Source: Gammaproteobacteria bacterium UBA5338 (GTDB lineage Bacteria > Pseudomonadota > Gammaproteobacteria > Pseudomonadales > UBA5862). From it: a stretch of 6,992 nt of DNA. The stretch is from contig DHQM01000154.1 of assembly GCA_002408105.1 (NCBI GenBank), positions 8,338-15,329 on the forward strand. Reading direction: 5' to 3'. The notes below the pieces were generated by a model. It saw only the letters and a list, made by a program, of their open reading frames with translations. It had not been told where the DNA came from and made no database searches. Of this stretch, positions 6,100-6,992 are shown piece after piece (position 1 is the stretch's first letter; every line of letters begins with the position of its first letter). The translations under genes and the position numbers were made by a program.

Positions 6100-6490
6100 T
6101 TCCGATCAGCTTCCGGCATATGCGGTCTGGTGCGGCACCCTGATTTGGTCATTGGCGGTCTTCACTGCGGCGTTCAATGCGCCGCGCGCGAGCGGGCTGG
6201 GCGGTGCGCGGGGCCGTGGATACTTTGGCGGTACGCTGTTGCTGTGGATGCTGTGGCAGATCAATGCGAGCGTCGCGCCAGGGCTTGGCTACCACGTGCT
6301 TGGGGCTGCGCTTTGGGTGCTGATGTTCGGCTGGCCGCTGGCCACGCTTTCTCTGTCTGCTGAGCTGGTCGTGCACGGAATGGGTGCTGCAGGTGGGCTG
6401 GCACTTGAGTTTTCGGTGCGCATTCTCCCGGCAATCCTGGCGCCTCCTGTGCTAGGCATTCATGGGACTGGTGAATTACCGGTCGATTGA
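6086..6490 (+). CDS. CbiM-like energy-coupling-factor transporter membrane protein, C-terminally truncated
   Basis: As called this is a 134-residue integral membrane protein. Hydrophobic segments lie at about residues 11-30, 46-60, 71-92 and 110-124. The stretch PGLGYHVLGA (65-74), followed by LMFGWPLA (79-86), matches the conserved central region of proteobacterial CbiM-family proteins. These are the substrate-capture subunits of cobalt/nickel-type ECF transporters, although many stand-alone versions have no proven substrate. Such proteins are usually over 200 residues. Here the match ends near residue 124 and the reading frame closes after ten unrelated residues, with no continuation in other frames downstream. 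About 80-90 C-terminal residues and the last helices are therefore missing, and it may be a pseudogene. TTG 6086 is preferred as start because GAGGG (6073-6077) lies 8 nt upstream; TTG 6059 and TTG 5999 are alternatives and no ATG is available. No ATPase or CbiQ partner is nearby. Confidence 0.6.
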   Translation: MTWISSDQLPAYAVWCGTLIWSLAVFTAAFNAPRASGLGGARGRGYFGGTLLLWMLWQINASVAPGLGYHVLGAALWVLMFGWPLATLSLSAELVVHGMGAAGGLALEFSVRILPAILAPPVLGIHGTGELPVD

Positions 6491-6726
6491 GGTTTTTGAG
6501 CTACGTGCTCAAATCGAGGCTTGAACTTCCATTTTTGTGTTTCGTCACCGATTCGAATCCCACTTGTCGCGCTGACTATGAAACGGTTCGCCGTCGTGCG
6601 ACCAAGCACTGGCAACTCCCACCACCAGTCGTTGGTTGGATGTTCTGATGGGTCGCGGGAAGCCGCCAACGTGGCGTTTCGAACGAGGTAAGTTCCAAGG
6701 TGATACAGGCAGCTCGAGCGCCGACA
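6491..6726. other. Gene-poor junction region of lower GC
   Basis: This stretch lies between the CbiM-like stop and the MarR stop. Its first part (about 6484-6560) is visibly more AT-rich than the rest of the window. It holds a small hairpin (6495-6513) and a 10-bp palindrome GATTCGAATC (6550-6559). Minus-strand frames here are open for 60-90 codons but resemble no known protein. I see no convincing gene. Confidence 0.5.
6495..6513. repeat. Small perfect hairpin
   Basis: TTTGAGC (6495-6501) and GCTCAAA (6507-6513) pair across a 5-nt loop. It begins just after the CbiM-like stop codon. No T-run follows on either strand, so it is not a standard intrinsic terminator, though it could stabilise the 3' end of the transcript. 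Confidence 0.45.
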
Positions 6727-6992
6727 TCATAGTTTCGACAGCAACCGCGTAAGCGTCATGGCTTCTTTGGACGTCAACTTCGTTCCTATGGCCTCGGAAA
6801 GGACACTGGCGTAGACGGGCCACATTGCCCGCCTAATGGACCGCCCCTGTTCCGATATAGAGACGATCTGCCCGCGACCGTCACCCTCGCAATCCTGTCG
6901 CTCTACTAGTCCGGCTTTCACCATGCGGTCTAACAGTCTCGAGGTGCCGTATTGAGGCAGCAAAAGCCGCTCCTTGAGTTCGAACGGGCGCA
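6727..6992 (-). CDS. MarR-family transcriptional regulator, C-terminal part (runs off the window)
   Basis: The frame enters from the right edge and ends at TGA 6727-6729, giving 88 visible residues. The visible part begins RPFELKERLLLPQYGTSRLLDRM, read here as the end of one helix followed by the recognition helix (PQYGTSRLLDRM). GLVERQDCEGDGRGQ and IVSISEQGR follow; the D-x-R wing motif (DGR) is typical of MarR proteins. A C-terminal helical part (SKEAMTLTRLLSKL) would belong to the dimer interface. MarR proteins bind palindromic operators as dimers and release on ligand or thiol oxidation; the ligand here is unknown. The N-terminal half, the start and the promoter lie outside the window. 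A TTG at 6961-6963 should not be taken as the start because homology continues upstream of it. The gene points towards the truncated CbiM-like gene, tail to tail. Confidence 0.87.
   Translation of the reverse strand, partial: RPFELKERLLLPQYGTSRLLDRMVKAGLVERQDCEGDGRGQIVSISEQGRSIRRAMWPVYASVLSEAIGTKLTSKEAMTLTRLLSKL

Noticed and set aside
6495..6513. Hairpin after the CbiM-like gene as an intrinsic terminator or an insertion-sequence end
   Set aside because: There is no T-run on either strand, no transposase, no matching inverted end and no target-site duplication visible in the window.
6541..6575. Possible tRNA 3' end or attachment site (GATTCGAATCCCAC resembles a T-arm)
   Set aside because: Taking TTCGAAT as the T-loop, the closing pair would be A-C instead of the conserved G-C, the 5-bp T-stem does not form, and no anticodon arm or acceptor stem is seen nearby.
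6460..6669. Minus-strand open frame of 69 codons overlapping the CbiM-like 3' end
   Set aside because: It starts at a TTG without a ribosome binding site, resembles no protein and overlaps the better supported gene.
1..6992. CRISPR array, toxin-antitoxin pair, phage defence cluster or transposon
   Set aside because: No regularly spaced repeats, nuclease, toxin or transposase signatures were seen on either strand.

Overview
The window looks like a chromosomal segment of a Gram-negative proteobacterium, probably beta or gamma. The evidence is GC-rich coding DNA, Shine-Dalgarno-led starts, a lipobox-bearing lipoprotein, a signal-peptide-bearing beta-barrel protein, an ECF sigma factor with a zinc-finger partner, and a type I GAPDH of the proteobacterial kind. 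Assignment below class level is not possible from the sequence alone.

Layout. Positions 3-143 may hold the 3' tail of an unidentified gene. Positions 197-1056 (+) hold an ECF sigma factor and a small soluble zinc-finger anti-sigma candidate that overlap by 7 bp, which makes a compact regulatory pair. Facing them on the minus strand are a predicted outer-membrane beta-barrel protein (1086-2276) and, upstream of it, a very acidic 776-residue lipoprotein (2369-4699). A perfect 11-bp GC-rich hairpin sits between these two envelope genes. Further upstream on the same strand is a stand-alone glyceraldehyde-3-phosphate dehydrogenase (4925-5923) with inverted repeats in its leader. Diverging from it on the plus strand is a CbiM-like membrane protein (6086-6490) that stops well short of the family length. 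After it the base composition falls, about 236 bp hold no convincing gene, and the window ends inside a MarR-family regulator on the minus strand (6727 to beyond 6992).

How the genes may work together. The sigma/anti-sigma pair most likely controls an envelope or redox/metal stress response. The facing lipoprotein and barrel genes are plausible partners of each other and possible targets, but no shared promoter motif could be shown. GAPDH is central carbon metabolism and has no glycolytic neighbours here. The CbiM-like gene may be a decaying remnant at a rearrangement boundary.

I did not find a clear new multi-gene system. The points most worth following are the lipoprotein/barrel pair of unknown function, the truncated CbiM-like gene and its junction, the possible CTG start of the barrel gene, and the GAPDH leader structure.
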